From CAYUCJ01 sp049282265 (GTDB lineage Bacteria; Desulfobacterota; DSM-4660; Desulfatiglandales; Desulfatiglandaceae), in the NCBI GenBank assembly GCA_049282265.1, contig JBAPTR010000056.1, forward strand, positions 1 through 33,480: a stretch of 33,480 bases of DNA. Reading direction: 5' to 3'. A model generated the notes under the pieces. It did no database searches and was not told the DNA's origin. It worked only from the letters and a program-made list of their open reading frames with translations. Every line of letters starts with the position of its first letter. The first letter of the stretch is position 1. Both the position numbers and the translations under genes were made by a program. This document shows positions 24,648 to 32,554 of the stretch, piece by piece.

Positions 24648-26780
24648 ATGACCGTTCGCAGGATCCTGATACTGGCGCCCACCCTGCTGGCCCTTTTTCT
24701 CCTCCAGTCCTACTTCTGGGTTCCCACGTATGAGGAACAGACGAGGGGAAACCCGGCAAGGCTTAAAGAGTACATCAGCGCCTCCATCGGCGATGCCAGC
24801 ATCCTCAACCCCATTCTCTCTGCCGATTCCGCGAGCAGCCAGATTGAATCCTTCGTCTTTGAGGGTCTCATTGATCGGGACAAGGATCTGCGCTTCCGGG
24901 GCCGTATTGCCCGGTCATGGGACATCACCGAAGAGGCCTATTTCTATGTCAATGAAGGGGCTTCCATCCCCGGGCTGGGAAAGGCGGACGCTCATGAAGT
25001 GATCCGGTTCCTCAAAGGGGTCAAAGGCTCTCCCCCACCCGGTAGCGCACTCGGCAAAGCCTTGGAGGACATCCGGGAAGTCAGCCTGATCCCGCCCCGG
25101 GAGTATCAGGTGACGCGGGAGGATAAATTGCCCGGAAAGCAGGGAAAGGCCGGGAAAATAAGGTTCCAGGTCCATGCACCAGCCAGGATCCGTTTGGTCC
25201 TCCGCAACGTCAACCAGGACCTTTTCCAAGATCTGGAGCGTCTCCTGGGACCTGATTACTTTACCGGCTTCAACGGCCTAAAGTACCTGGACGCCGATCT
25301 CCGGCTCGATAATCGGGTCATGGAAACCTATGCACGCCGGATTCTTCCCGCCACCGAACACAATCCCGTCATTCTGTTTCATCTTCGGCCGGGTATCAAA
25401 TTCCACGACGGGACCCTTCTGACCGCCAAGGACGTCAAGTTCACCTATGACGCAATCATGGACCCGAAAAACCTTTCTCCCCGCATCTCCGACTATGAAC
25501 CGGTAAAATCCGTCGAGATCATTGATCCGTTGACGGTCAAGGTGACCTACAAAAGGCTCTATTCCCCGGCCCTCACAACGTGGGCAATCGGCATCCTCCC
25601 TGAACACCTCCTGAATCGCGATGCATTGCGTGCAGAAGCCCTCCGCAGGGGTGAGGACCCGAAAAAATTCTCCGTACGCATGAGCAGCTTTAACCGTCAC
25701 CCCGTTGGGAGCGGGCCGTTCAGATTTGAAGAGTGGAAATCGGATCAGTTCATTTCCCTTCGGCGTTTTGAAGATTACTGGGAAGGCCCGCCCAATTACG
25801 ACCATTATTATTTACGCATTATCCCCGACAATTTGACGCAGGAAATGGAATTCTATGCCGGCACCGTAGATGATTACGCGGTCCAGCCCCACCAGGTGAA
25901 GCGGCTGGAATCGGATCCCAGGTATCAGAGCTTCTCGGGCACCTCCTTCGGCTACACCTACATCGGCTACAATATGCGACGCAAGCCCTTTGATGACCCC
26001 CGGGTGCGGAGGGCACTGGGGATGGCCATCGATGTGGACAAGATCATCCGGTACGTCCTCTATGGCCAGGGAGAACGCATCACGGGACCATTTGCCAAAC
26101 AGACGGACTATTACGATGCTGCCATCAAGCCACTCCCTTATGATCCTGAAGGCGCCCTGAAGCTTCTGGCAGAGGCCGGGTGGCGCAGGAACAGGGACGG
26201 CTGGCTTGAAAGACAGGGAAAACGGCTTCAATTTACGCTCATCACCAACAGCGGAAACGACCTGAGAAAGGCCATCCTCGCCATCGCCCAGGCCGCCTGG
26301 AAACAGATCGGCATCGATGTGAGAACGGATCTTCTCGAATGGTCCGTCTTTATACAGGAACGGGTGAATAAGGCGGATTTTGACGCCGTCATACTGGGCT
26401 GGCAGATGGGGATCGAACCGGACCTTTATCAGATATGGCACTCTTCCCAGACGCACCCCTATCAGCTCAATTTTGTGGGTTTCAAGGATAAGCAAGCGGA
26501 CGACCTCATCATCAAGATCCGGCAGGAATACGATCACGACGCACAGGTGGCCTACTGCCACAGGCTTCACGAGATCATTGCCCGTGAGCAGCCCTACACC
26601 TTCCTGTACGTGGGCAAATGGACGGCCATACTCGACAAGCGTATCGTGATAAGGGATGTGGATAAAAAGGGAAACGTCGTCTACAGGAAGATCACACCCA
26701 CCAAGACAGGCAGTTACACTTTCTACTTTAACAAGTGGATCAAACTCCCGGAGGTGCCCACTTTCGCCCAGGACGGGTAA
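24648..26780 (+). CDS. Peptide ABC transporter substrate-binding protein with large insertion
   Basis: A 710-residue family 5 solute-binding protein (DppA/OppA type), about 170 residues longer than usual. It has an N-terminal hydrophobic segment (about 4-24) without a lipoprotein Cys, so it is secreted or membrane-anchored. The fold starts YISASIGDASILNPIL and FEGLIDRDKDLRFRGRIARSW; normally a strand leading to LRPGVKFHDG follows at once, but here about 140 residues (97-237) intervene before VILFHLRPGIKFHDGTLLTA. The rest is standard (VGSGPFRFEEW, YNMRRKPFDDPRVRRALGMA). It is the first gene of a complete five-gene transporter. The substrate is likely peptide-like but is not provable here. Confidence 0.88.
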   Translation: MTVRRILILAPTLLALFLLQSYFWVPTYEEQTRGNPARLKEYISASIGDASILNPILSADSASSQIESFVFEGLIDRDKDLRFRGRIARSWDITEEAYFYVNEGASIPGLGKADAHEVIRFLKGVKGSPPPGSALGKALEDIREVSLIPPREYQVTREDKLPGKQGKAGKIRFQVHAPARIRLVLRNVNQDLFQDLERLLGPDYFTGFNGLKYLDADLRLDNRVMETYARRILPATEHNPVILFHLRPGIKFHDGTLLTAKDVKFTYDAIMDPKNLSPRISDYEPVKSVEIIDPLTVKVTYKRLYSPALTTWAIGILPEHLLNRDALRAEALRRGEDPKKFSVRMSSFNRHPVGSGPFRFEEWKSDQFISLRRFEDYWEGPPNYDHYYLRIIPDNLTQEMEFYAGTVDDYAVQPHQVKRLESDPRYQSFSGTSFGYTYIGYNMRRKPFDDPRVRRALGMAIDVDKIIRYVLYGQGERITGPFAKQTDYYDAAIKPLPYDPEGALKLLAEAGWRRNRDGWLERQGKRLQFTLITNSGNDLRKAILAIAQAAWKQIGIDVRTDLLEWSVFIQERVNKADFDAVILGWQMGIEPDLYQIWHSSQTHPYQLNFVGFKDKQADDLIIKIRQEYDHDAQVAYCHRLHEIIAREQPYTFLYVGKWTAILDKRIVIRDVDKKGNVVYRKITPTKTGSYTFYFNKWIKLPEVPTFAQDG

Positions 26781-26799
26781 AAGCGCGAGGAATCGGATC

Positions 26800-27759
26800 A
26801 TGTTGTCATTCATCGGTCGCAGTTTCATCCAAAAGCTGGTCACGCTTTTTTTCGTGTCCATCGTCTCCTTCTTGATCATTCACCTGGCGCCGGGAAAGCC
26901 GAGCCAGATCGATCCCATGAACCCAAAGTTCACCCCGGAGATACTGGAGAGGTTTCAGAAGGAGTTTCATCTGGATAAGCCCCTCTATATCCAGTACGTC
27001 CTGTTTTACAAGGACCTTTTGACCGGGAAGACCGTCTCCTGGAAGGACAACCAGTCCGTGCTCAAGAAGATGTGGGACCGTTTCCTGAACAGCCTGCCCC
27101 TGTTTGTGGTGGGGACGCTCCTGACATGGACCCTTTCCTTCCCCTTGGGCATTCGATCGGCCATTTTCAGGGGCGGGGCATTCGATCGGACCGTCACCTT
27201 CTTTTCCTATCTGCTCATTTCCATTCCCGGCTTCTTTTTCGCATACATGCTCATCATCTTTGTGGTCACCAGGTTTCATGTCCCGGTCATCGGCATGGAG
27301 ACCTTCGGCCTGGCCACGACAGCCTGGACATCGGTTGCCATGGACCGTGTCTGGCACCTCCTGTTGCCCTCCATCCTGGGCGCCACGGGCGGTATCGCCG
27401 TACTGTCCCGGTATGTCAAGAGCCAGATGCTGGAGGTGGAGGGCCAGGATTACGTGAGGACGGCCGTTGCCAAAGGGTTGCCGCCTGAAAAGGTCCACTA
27501 CAAACATGCCCTTCGCAACGCGCTCCTCCCCTTTGCCACCATGTTCGGACTCATCCTGCCGGGCCTCATCGGCGGGTCGGTAATCATCGAATCCATCTTT
27601 TCCTGGCCCGGCATGGGCAGGATGGCCTATGAGGCCATCCTCGCCAGGGATTATCCCATCATCCTGACGGTTAATTTCATATCAGCGGTCCTGGTGCTGG
27701 CCGGTACTTTTCTCTCCGACATCCTCTATCTTCTGGCAGACCCGAGGATACGCCTGTGA
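26800..27759 (+). CDS. Peptide ABC transporter permease, DppB/OppB type
   Basis: A 319-residue inner-membrane permease. TM1 is near 10-30 (LVTLFFVSIVSFLIIHLAPG), followed by a periplasmic loop with KFTPEILERFQKEFHLDKPL, further helices, and the EAA coupling motif VRTAVAKGLPPEKVHYKHALRNALLP near 223-248 (given in short runs: VRTAVAKGLPPEKVHY, KHALRNALLP). GGSVIIESIFSWPGMGRMAYEA is also typical. Start 26800 has GCGAGGAA upstream; the frame opens earlier inside the binding-protein gene. The stop overlaps the next gene. Confidence 0.93.
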   Translation: MLSFIGRSFIQKLVTLFFVSIVSFLIIHLAPGKPSQIDPMNPKFTPEILERFQKEFHLDKPLYIQYVLFYKDLLTGKTVSWKDNQSVLKKMWDRFLNSLPLFVVGTLLTWTLSFPLGIRSAIFRGGAFDRTVTFFSYLLISIPGFFFAYMLIIFVVTRFHVPVIGMETFGLATTAWTSVAMDRVWHLLLPSILGATGGIAVLSRYVKSQMLEVEGQDYVRTAVAKGLPPEKVHYKHALRNALLPFATMFGLILPGLIGGSVIIESIFSWPGMGRMAYEAILARDYPIILTVNFISAVLVLAGTFLSDILYLLADPRIRL

Positions 27760-28934
27760 TAAAGACTGCAGACACGCCAAGGACCTGGAACGAAACCCTC
27801 GACACGCCTTCGAGCCCCGGGCGGTCCAGGCTCGAGGAGTCCTGGCGTCTGTTCAGGACCAACAGGCTGGCCCTCATCGGGCTCGGCATCTTTCTGATCT
27901 TTTTCTGCGTGGCCCTTCTGGGGGTCTTTCTCACGTCCGGCAGCAACCCCGTGTTTGATCCCGCCCTCGTGCGTCTGGAGGAAAAACTCCGGCCCCCCCT
28001 TTCCAGGCCGAATCTCGATGCCCTGACCCCGGGGAAAGTCCCCACCCTTGGGGTCTACCTCTTCGGCACCGACGACCTGGGGAGAGACATCTTTTCCAGG
28101 ATGCTTCAGGGGGCCTGGGTTTCCCTGACCGTGGGATTTGTGGCAGTGGGCCTGTCGGTCCTCATCGGCATCGTAATGGGGGGACTCGCGGGCTATTTCG
28201 GTCAGGCCCGCGTGACATTCGGCCACCTTCTGGCCTGCCTTCTGCTGGGGATGGGATCGACCTGGCTGGTGGCAGGAAACAAATGGCTGGCAATTGTCCT
28301 GCTCCTGACCGGGGGCGCCCTCTTATACATTTCTCTTCAGGACACCCGTTCAGGACGCAACCCCGCCAAAGAAAACCTCTGGCTTTCATGGCGCCGGCTG
28401 CCCATCATGACCGTGGAAACCCTGATCATGCGCGTCGTGGATATCATGCTGTGTTTCCCGAGTTTCTTCCTCATCCTGACGGTGGTGGCCATCCTGCCGG
28501 CCAGCATGTACAACATCATGATCGTCATCGGATTGACCAGCTGGATGGGGGCCGCGCGGTTCGTCCGGGCCGAATTCCTTTCCCTGAGGGAACAGGATTT
28601 TGTCACTGCCGCCAGGGCACTGGGTGTGGGCAAACTCCGCATCATTTTCCGTCACATGATGCCCAACGCCCTGGGACCGGTACTCGTTTCCGCCACCATA
28701 GGCATTGCCTCGGCCATATTGACGGAGGCCGGCCTGAGCTTCCTCGGGTTCGGCGTTCCGCCCCCGCACGCCACCTGGGGAAACATCCTTTCCGATGGAA
28801 AAAATTTCATCTTCGACGCACCCTGGCTGACCTTCATTCCGGGTTTCGCCATATTGATCGTTGTGCTGTCCTTTAACCTCTTCGGCGAAGGATTGAGAGA
28901 CATCCTGAACCCCAAATTGAGGAAGAGATCCTGA
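27756..28934 (+). CDS. Peptide ABC transporter permease, DppC/OppC type, with extra helices
   Basis: A 392-residue permease starting with GTG in a GTGA overlap with the upstream permease. Normal family members have about 300 residues. The N-terminal OppC_N region (WRLFRTNRLALIGL) and the LFGTDDLGRDIFSRML motif are present. After GGLAGYFG the usual next step is a helix with the type MRxxDxxxxFP; here about 65 residues are inserted first (about 150-215), with two extra hydrophobic stretches (HLLACLLLGMGSTWLVAG and KWLAIVLLLTGGALLYISL), before VETLIMRVVDIMLCFPSFF. The EAA motif (FVTAARALGVGKLRIIFRHM) and C-terminus are normal. Confidence 0.92.
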   Translation: MIKTADTPRTWNETLDTPSSPGRSRLEESWRLFRTNRLALIGLGIFLIFFCVALLGVFLTSGSNPVFDPALVRLEEKLRPPLSRPNLDALTPGKVPTLGVYLFGTDDLGRDIFSRMLQGAWVSLTVGFVAVGLSVLIGIVMGGLAGYFGQARVTFGHLLACLLLGMGSTWLVAGNKWLAIVLLLTGGALLYISLQDTRSGRNPAKENLWLSWRRLPIMTVETLIMRVVDIMLCFPSFFLILTVVAILPASMYNIMIVIGLTSWMGAARFVRAEFLSLREQDFVTAARALGVGKLRIIFRHMMPNALGPVLVSATIGIASAILTEAGLSFLGFGVPPPHATWGNILSDGKNFIFDAPWLTFIPGFAILIVVLSFNLFGEGLRDILNPKLRKRS

Positions 28935-28936
28935 CC

Positions 28937-29929
28937 GTGGAAAATTGTGAGCCATTGCTCTCCGTAGAGGACCTCAATATCTACTTCAGAAGCGACGACG
29001 GGATTGCCAGGGCCGTGAACGGAATTTCATACGAGGTGAAACCGGCCGAAACGGTCTCTATTGTCGGTGAATCAGGATGCGGCAAGACCGTTTCCGCCCT
29101 CAGCCTTCTGGGGCTCGTTCCCTGTCCTCCGGGAGAAATCGCGGGCGGGAAGATCCTCTTCGACGGAAAGAATCTGGTCGGTTGCAGCGAAGAAGAATTC
29201 CGCAAAATCCGCGGGAACAGGATCGCCATGGTCTTTCAGGAGCCGCTCACCTCCCTTAATCCCGTATTCACCATAGGAGATCAGATCTCGGAGGCCATCG
29301 AGGTCCACGAAGATCTCCCGGGAGATACCTTGCACACGCGCAGTGTCCAGCTGCTCAGAGAGGTGGGCATCGCATCGCCGGAAGAACGTCTCAAGGCCTA
29401 TCCCCACCAGCTGAGCGGCGGGCAGAGACAGCGTGTGATGATCGCCATGGCGCTTTCCTGCCGCCCCGACCTGCTGATTGCCGACGAGCCCACAACAGCC
29501 CTGGATGTCACCATTCAGGCCCAGATCCTGAACCTGCTGCTTTCCCTGCAGCAATCCCACTCCATGGCCATATTGTACATTACGCATGATCTTGCCGTCG
29601 TCAGTCAGGTGGCCAGGAGAATCTACGTCATGTATTCGGGGATCATTATGGAACAAGGGGAAACCGACCGGGTATTCCAATCCCCGAGACACCCGTACAC
29701 TCGGGGACTCCTGGCCTCTCTCCCCAGTCGCCTGAAGCGCGGCATAAAACTCCCCAGCATCCCGGGAATGGTCCCCGATCCGGCCCACAGGCCCGGGGGA
29801 TGTCCCTTTCACCCGCGCTGCAGGCTCGTGAAGACATCGTGCAGGGAGGCCTTTCCGGAGATGTGTGACTACGGTAACGGTCACCTGAGCCGCTGTCCCA
29901 TCCTTTATCATGAGACAAAGGGGGCTTGA
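28937..29929 (+). CDS. Peptide ABC transporter ATPase, DppD/OppD type
   Basis: ATP-binding subunit (330 aa) with Walker A GESGCGKT (44-51), Q-loop FQEPLTSLNP, signature LSGGQRQRV, Walker B ADEPTTALD and switch ITHDLAVV. The C-terminal oligopeptide-type extension with GGCPFHPRC and further cysteines is present. The GTG start at 28937 follows the permease stop by two bases. Works as a heterodimer with the next protein. Confidence 0.94.
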   Translation: MENCEPLLSVEDLNIYFRSDDGIARAVNGISYEVKPAETVSIVGESGCGKTVSALSLLGLVPCPPGEIAGGKILFDGKNLVGCSEEEFRKIRGNRIAMVFQEPLTSLNPVFTIGDQISEAIEVHEDLPGDTLHTRSVQLLREVGIASPEERLKAYPHQLSGGQRQRVMIAMALSCRPDLLIADEPTTALDVTIQAQILNLLLSLQQSHSMAILYITHDLAVVSQVARRIYVMYSGIIMEQGETDRVFQSPRHPYTRGLLASLPSRLKRGIKLPSIPGMVPDPAHRPGGCPFHPRCRLVKTSCREAFPEMCDYGNGHLSRCPILYHETKGA

Positions 29930-29930
29930 G

Positions 29931-30917
29931 GTGAACAGAAAACAAGCCCACTCCCCGGACGAAAAGGCCCTTCTGCAGGCAGAGGCCCTCAGAAAATATT
30001 TTCCGGTCCGAAGGGGCTTTTTTCAGAAGACCACAGGCTGGATAAAGGCCGTGGACAGCATTGACCTGCAAATAGAAAAGGGAAAGACCCTTGGTCTGGT
30101 GGGGGAATCCGGGTGTGGAAAATCCACGGTGGCGCGGATGCTCCTCAAGCTGATGGAACCCGACGGAGGGCGGATTATCTACAAGGACCACGATATCAGC
30201 CTCATGTACGGAAAGGAACTGAAGGCCCTTCGAAAAGAAGTTCAGATTATCTTTCAGGACCCGTTCGGATCGCTGAACCCCAGGATGTCGGCCGGACAGT
30301 GCATCGACGAAGGCCTCAGGGTCCTGGGGGTCGGAGATCGAAATAGAAGAAAGGAAAAAGTCCGGGAACTCCTTGAAACTGTGGGACTGGCGGGCGACAG
30401 CGTGGACCGCTATCCCCACGAGTTCAGCGGGGGGCAGAGGCAGCGGATCGGCATCGCCAGGGCCCTCAGCGTGGAACCTTCCCTCATCATATGCGATGAA
30501 CCGGTCTCGGCCCTGGACGTCTCCATTCAAGCCCAGATCCTGAACCTGCTCAAAAAACTCCAGGACGAACTGGGGCTTTCCTACCTCTTCATATCTCACG
30601 ACCTGAACGTGGTGGGCTACATGAGCGACAGGGTAGCGGTCATGTACCTGGGGCATATCATGGAATACGCGCCTGCGGACATCCTCTTTGAAAAGCCCCT
30701 TCATCCCTACACCATCGCCCTTCTCTCCTCCGTCCCCGTCCCCGGGGAAAAGACCGAAATTGAACCCCTCGCCGGCGATGTCCCCAGTCCCCTTGACCCA
30801 CCTCCGGGCTGTAAATTCCAGGGCAGGTGCCCCCTGGTGGAAACCAGGTGCAGACAGGAGGAAATCCGGTTCCACTCCGCCGGAGACGGCCACCAGGTCC
30901 GCTGCTGGAAGGTTTAG
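29931..30917 (+). CDS. Peptide ABC transporter ATPase, DppF/OppF type
   Basis: Second ATPase (328 aa), with the DppF-type opening LRKYFPVRRGFFQ and a WIKAVDSIDL strand, Walker A GESGCGKS (58-65), FQDPFGSLNPRM, FSGGQRQRIGIARAL and CDEPVSALDVS, and the C-terminal cysteine-bearing extension (GCKFQGRCPL). The GTG at 29931 is preferred: AAAGGGGG lies six bases before it and it follows the dppD-like stop by one base. An ATG at 29910 inside the previous gene is the alternative. It is the last gene of the transporter operon. Confidence 0.93.
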   Translation: MNRKQAHSPDEKALLQAEALRKYFPVRRGFFQKTTGWIKAVDSIDLQIEKGKTLGLVGESGCGKSTVARMLLKLMEPDGGRIIYKDHDISLMYGKELKALRKEVQIIFQDPFGSLNPRMSAGQCIDEGLRVLGVGDRNRRKEKVRELLETVGLAGDSVDRYPHEFSGGQRQRIGIARALSVEPSLIICDEPVSALDVSIQAQILNLLKKLQDELGLSYLFISHDLNVVGYMSDRVAVMYLGHIMEYAPADILFEKPLHPYTIALLSSVPVPGEKTEIEPLAGDVPSPLDPPPGCKFQGRCPLVETRCRQEEIRFHSAGDGHQVRCWKV

Positions 30918-30944
30918 GCCAGGTGAAACCAATATAATTTTCCC

Positions 30945-30973
30945 TTGACTTTCAATACGTAATTATTAAAAAT
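30945..30973 (+). promoter_or_regulatory. Candidate promoter for the tRNA pair
   Basis: TTGACT (30945-30950), 17 bases, then AAAAAT (30968-30973), ending 11 bases before the 5' end of tRNA-Gln. The region is markedly AT-rich compared with the neighbouring genes. Likely drives both tRNAs. Confidence 0.4.
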
Positions 30974-30984
30974 AACTACTTCAC

Positions 30985-31058
30985 TGGGGGATCGTCCAGT
31001 GGCAGGACGACGGGTTCTGGCCCCGTTAACCGAGGTTCGAATCCTCGTCCCCCAGCCA
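30985..31058 (+). tRNA. tRNA-Gln (anticodon CUG)
   Basis: Full cloverleaf: acceptor TGGGGGA (30985-30991) pairs with TCCCCCA (31048-31054), D arm GTCC/GGAC, anticodon stem ACGGG/CCCGT around the loop TTCTGGC, and T arm CGAGG/CCTCG with loop TTCGAAT. The anticodon is CTG, read as glutamine. Discriminator G31055 and the CCA end (31056-31058) are encoded in the DNA. Confidence 0.93.
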
Positions 31059-31106
31059 AACGAAATCAGGGCCGTGCCAGCGGAGCGCGGCCTTGTCTTA
31101 TCAAAG

Positions 31107-31182
31107 GGTCCCATCGTCTAGCGGTCTAGGATATCGGCCTCTCACGCCGGAGACACGGGTTCGATTCCCGTTGGGACTACCA
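31107..31182 (+). tRNA. tRNA-Glu (anticodon CUC)
   Basis: Acceptor GGTCCCA (31107-31113) pairs with TGGGACT (31172-31178), with a G-U first pair. The anticodon stem TCGGC/GCCGG (first pair T-G) carries the loop CTCTCAC, anticodon CTC for glutamate; the T arm is ACGGG-TTCGATT-CCCGT. The CCA end (31180-31182) is encoded. It is 48 bases after tRNA-Gln and probably on the same transcript. An integrase remnant begins 20 bases beyond, so this tRNA may have served as an integration site. Confidence 0.93.
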
Positions 31183-31201
31183 AATATTTCAAAAAGTTAT
31201 A

Positions 31202-31714
31202 TCATTTTGTCTTCCCGCCATATTCGTCTTGGGGTATTTCTATATTAATTTTATCGACGGCACTCCTTGCATCTTGGAAAATATTGTAGACATATTTCTC
31301 CGTTGTAACCATCGATGAATGGCCCAAAAGCTTCTGTATTATGGGTAAACTTTCCCTGCGCTTGTCAGCCAAGAGGGACGCAAAGAACCGTCTCAACGAA
31401 TGGAAGCCAAGATTTTTCTCAATAGCCGCTCTTTTGCATAACGACCGCATAAATTTTCTTCTGGCAGTGTACTTGTCTCCATACCTGGGATGACGTGGAT
31501 CTCTGTTCTGAAAAATGTAATCAGTTTGGGGCATCCGCGTTTTCCACTGGTCCATTAAAGCGCCATAAAGACTATCATTCATTGGTACTAACCTGTACCT
31601 CATTTGCCCTGACTTGGTTTTCCTTGTTCCAAGCCTCAAAACTTGCTTTTCAAAGTTAATATCATCCGTCCAGGTCCAGCGAAATATTTTATACAAGCTC
31701 TGCATGAACGTCAT
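31202..31714 (-). pseudogene. C-terminal part of a tyrosine recombinase (integrase)
   Basis: The 170-residue frame covers only the catalytic half of a phage-type integrase. The part from WTWTDDINFEKQVLRLGTRKTKSG onward (in short runs: WTWTDDINF, RLGTRKTKSG) matches the family core, HSLRRFFASLLAD supplies the HxxR pair, LLGHSSMVTTEKYVY supplies the GH and the nucleophilic Tyr. The SAM-like N-terminal domain and the first catalytic Arg region (normally G-R-xxE before xLxW) are absent; an in-frame TAA lies just upstream of the first ATG. The gene points toward tRNA-Glu and ends 20 bases from it, which is the usual place for an integrase of an element inserted at a tRNA. It is AT-richer than the neighbours. 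Not functional as seen. Confidence 0.75.
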
Positions 31715-31773
31715 CCATTTTTGAATTATTTAAAAATGTCTATCTTTACACAGACAAATTGAAACAGGTTGTT

Positions 31774-31938
31774 TTAATGGAATTCTACCTGAACCCAATT
31801 CCAATGGTCGTTTGAAAATAATTGAAGAGGGGGTTCAATGTGGCCGTTCCTCAAACCTCTTTCGCAATAATGACAGAAGTCATAAAATTCCTTTTCTGTT
31901 TCCGGCTTCCCGCCAAAAGTGCACTCAGAGTCTCCCAT
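31774..31938 (-). CDS. Small cysteine-containing ORF, unknown
   Basis: Not recognised. From the ATG at 31938, which has AAGGA seven or so bases upstream, the frame encodes 54 residues (MGDSECTFGGKPETEKEF, YDFCHYCERGLRNGH and so on, ending WNWVQVEFH). Three cysteines, two as FCHYC, could bind a metal, but there is no full zinc-finger pattern. It lies between the transposase fragment and the integrase fragment on the same strand, so it may be a cargo gene of a lost element or simply a fragment. The same frame is open upstream to 32097 but that stretch overlaps the transposase remnant. Confidence 0.3.
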   Translation of the reverse strand: MGDSECTFGGKPETEKEFYDFCHYCERGLRNGHIEPPLQLFSNDHWNWVQVEFH

Positions 31939-31990
31939 ACGAGAGTCCTTAATTACAGAAGACCTCTTCCTACTTGGATGCATACTTTTT

Positions 31991-32353
31991 TCATATGTCC
32001 CCCGGATCGATGGTGATGACCATATCGTCGAGGACGTTCCTGTTTGCCAGCTGGCATATCTGATTGTTGATCTCATCGATGAAATCCCGGTCATCAAGGT
32101 TTCTCGATAAACGATCCTCTGTTTTAATAAGGAAGATAGGTTCGTTCTGTGAGTGGGTAATACTGGAGAGCTTAATGTCCTTTGCCGCCTGTATCCCGTA
32201 AATCATTTCGCGAACCAGTTTCTGTTTCGGCTTCGGCAAATCTCTGGAAATGATTCCTGAGAATTTCGAGAGTTGTCCTTCGACAACCGCGACAATCCTG
32301 AAGTTCACGGTCATGGCGTCATCATCTCCTATATTTACAAGAAGCTCTACCAT
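31991..32353 (-). pseudogene. N-terminal part of a DDE-type transposase
   Basis: The 120-residue frame (MVELLVNIGDDDAMTVNF..., DLPKPKQKLVREMIYGIQAA, LIKTEDRLSRNLDDRDF, DDMVITIDPGDI) resembles the N-terminal region of a family of IS4-like transposases in which the text continues GDI-R/K-KxYA-K; the Asp of IDPGD is likely the first catalytic acid. Here the codon after GDI is TGA, the next codons still read KKYA, and a TAG follows soon after, so the frame is decaying by point mutations and the rest of the enzyme is gone. Family assignment is from memory of the motif and could be wrong in subgroup. Confidence 0.6.
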
Positions 32354-32394
32354 AACAAGAGCAAAAACTCAGGAAACTCCAGCTGATTTTTTGC

Positions 32395-32423
32395 TTGACA
32401 AACGAATAAAGTGAATCTATTAA
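32395..32423 (+). promoter_or_regulatory. Candidate promoter for the hydroxyacyl-CoA dehydrogenase gene
   Basis: A consensus TTGACA (32395-32400) followed after 17 bases by TATTAA (32418-32423), in very AT-rich DNA between the transposase remnant and the dehydrogenase start. The leader would be about 125 bases. The gap 32354-32554 holds nothing else that I recognise. Confidence 0.45.
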
Positions 32424-32554
32424 TTATTATTATATTAACTTATTTCTGCTGCTGAGGAGATTCATGTTGAACAAGGGCAATACGGGCAGAGTAACGTGAT
32501 GCTGTCTGCTTAGCGTAATTCAGGTACATTATGGACAGAGAGGACAAAAGAATA

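Noticed and set aside
25812..26879. 355-codon minus-strand open frame inside the binding-protein gene
   Set aside because: Antisense shadow of a recognised SBP_bac_5 protein, with no family features or ribosome binding site.
29646..30932. 428-codon minus-strand open frame across the two transporter ATPase genes
   Set aside because: The opposite strand encodes clear ABC ATPases with all motifs; the antisense protein has no recognisable domain and is a by-product of GC-rich codon use.
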